From: Brachyspira sp. SAP_772
Lineage (GTDB): Bacteria > Spirochaetota > Brachyspiria > Brachyspirales > Brachyspiraceae
DNA: 64,000 nt
Assembly: GCF_009755885.1 (NCBI RefSeq)
Contig: NZ_VYIX01000001.1
Coordinates: 663,219 to 727,218 of the forward strand
Reading direction: 5' to 3'
The position numbers and the translations under genes are program-made. The notes beneath the pieces are model-generated. The model saw only the letters and a list, made by a program, of their open reading frames with translations. It had not been told where the DNA came from and did not search any database. Below, piece by piece: positions 63,517 to 64,000 of the stretch. Within the stretch, counting starts at the first letter, position 1, and the number at the start of each line of letters is the position of its first letter.

Positions 63517-64000
63517 ATGAAAATCGTAAATTCTTGGAATGATTTCGACCCATTAAAACATGTTATAGTAGGTAGAGCTGATAACTGCTGTATAGCACCA
63601 TCAGAACCAGCATCAAAAGCTAAAGTACCATTAGACAGCCCAATGAGAGGTATGACAGGACCAAGACCATTAGATACTGTAGAAAAAGCAAATGCTCAAC
63701 TAGACAATCTTTGTAAAATCTTAGAGCAGCACGGTGTTAAAGTTGATAGACCTACTCCTCTACAATGGAATCAGGCTGTTGTAACACCTCATTTTATGAC
63801 TGGAAGTATGTTTGGATGTATGCCTCCTAGAGATGTACTTTTAACTATTGGTAATGAAATAATTGCTGCTCCTATGTCTTTTAGATCAAGATATTTTGAG
63901 TATTTGGCTTATTCACCTATACTTAGAAAATATTTTGATGAAGACCCTGATTTTAAATGGATATCTGCTCCTCGTCCAGAACTTGGAGATGCAAGCTATG
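63517..64000 (+). CDS. Amidinotransferase (glycine amidinotransferase-like), 3' end outside window
   Basis: The first 161 residues of a protein cut by the right edge, behind a strong AAGGAG. VNSWNDFDPLKHVIVGRADN and the following CCIAPSEPA, then TPHFMTGSMFGCMPPRDVLLTIGNEIIAAPMSFRSRYFEY, match the L-arginine:glycine amidinotransferase group, which moves the amidino group of arginine to glycine or another amine. The catalytic Cys and His lie beyond the window, so activity cannot be checked. Other family members act on inosamine phosphates. A leader-peptide ORF precedes it on the same transcript. Confidence 0.82.
   Translation, partial: MKIVNSWNDFDPLKHVIVGRADNCCIAPSEPASKAKVPLDSPMRGMTGPRPLDTVEKANAQLDNLCKILEQHGVKVDRPTPLQWNQAVVTPHFMTGSMFGCMPPRDVLLTIGNEIIAAPMSFRSRYFEYLAYSPILRKYFDEDPDFKWISAPRPELGDASY

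Overview
This is a very AT-rich, densely packed bacterial chromosome segment. Several things point to a spirochaete of the genus Brachyspira: a type III glutamine synthetase, a DUF4954 beta-helix protein, secreted ankyrin proteins, a periplasmic LysM/M23 protein, a giant acyl-CoA dehydratase activase and a trehalose PTS, all in a roughly 25-30% GC background (by eye). The genus is inferred from gene content and style, not from a marker gene. I see no rRNA, tRNA, CRISPR array, insertion sequence or prophage.

Left part (1-8.5 kb). One forward run holds a coiled-coil protein cut by the left edge and built from exact 147-bp repeats, a heparinase II/III-type lipoprotein, two degenerate NagB-like proteins (the second fused to a complete NagA), a hotdog thioesterase and proC. 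It looks like a host-glycan degradation and amino-sugar block. Next come a receiver-only response regulator coupled to galT, a reverse pair (DUF4954 protein, prmA), and glnN with a strong promoter and two palindromic upstream sites.

Middle (15-34 kb). A small PepSY-like secreted protein is followed by a reverse pair encoding a PanD-like protein with altered active-site residues and a 1434-aa activase/dehydratase fusion. A YedE-type selenium transporter comes next, with a possible in-frame Sec UGA followed by a SECIS-like hairpin, then a TusA-like protein. After that are proA, DUF1232, an ankyrin protein, an HPr-like protein, a GntP permease, dut, ackA, and a trehalose locus (treR, treP, treA) interrupted by a NERD-domain gene.

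Right part (34-64 kb). A reverse seven-gene operon encodes a NikABCDE-type importer, a MATE exporter and an AstE/AspA-like metallohydrolase; its promoter overlaps a TTAG-N6-CTAA box resembling DtxR-family sites. Then come a lipoprotein that appears to start at ATT, a GNAT-like protein, a small secreted protein, tenA, a two-gene type II restriction-modification system, an AhpD-like protein, an AddA-type helicase-nuclease, acylphosphatase, an eight-LysM protein with a degenerate M23 domain, MgtC, an ankyrin protein, an RluA-type synthase, hom, dxs and an M50-like membrane protein. A lysine/DAP operon (M20 deacylase, dapA, dapB) and an amidinotransferase cut by the right edge close the window; each is preceded by a promoter and a short leader-peptide ORF.

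Promoters are easily read as TTGACA-16/17-TATAAT, and several correct the start codon (glnN, treP). Family assignments rest on recalled motifs, since no search was run.
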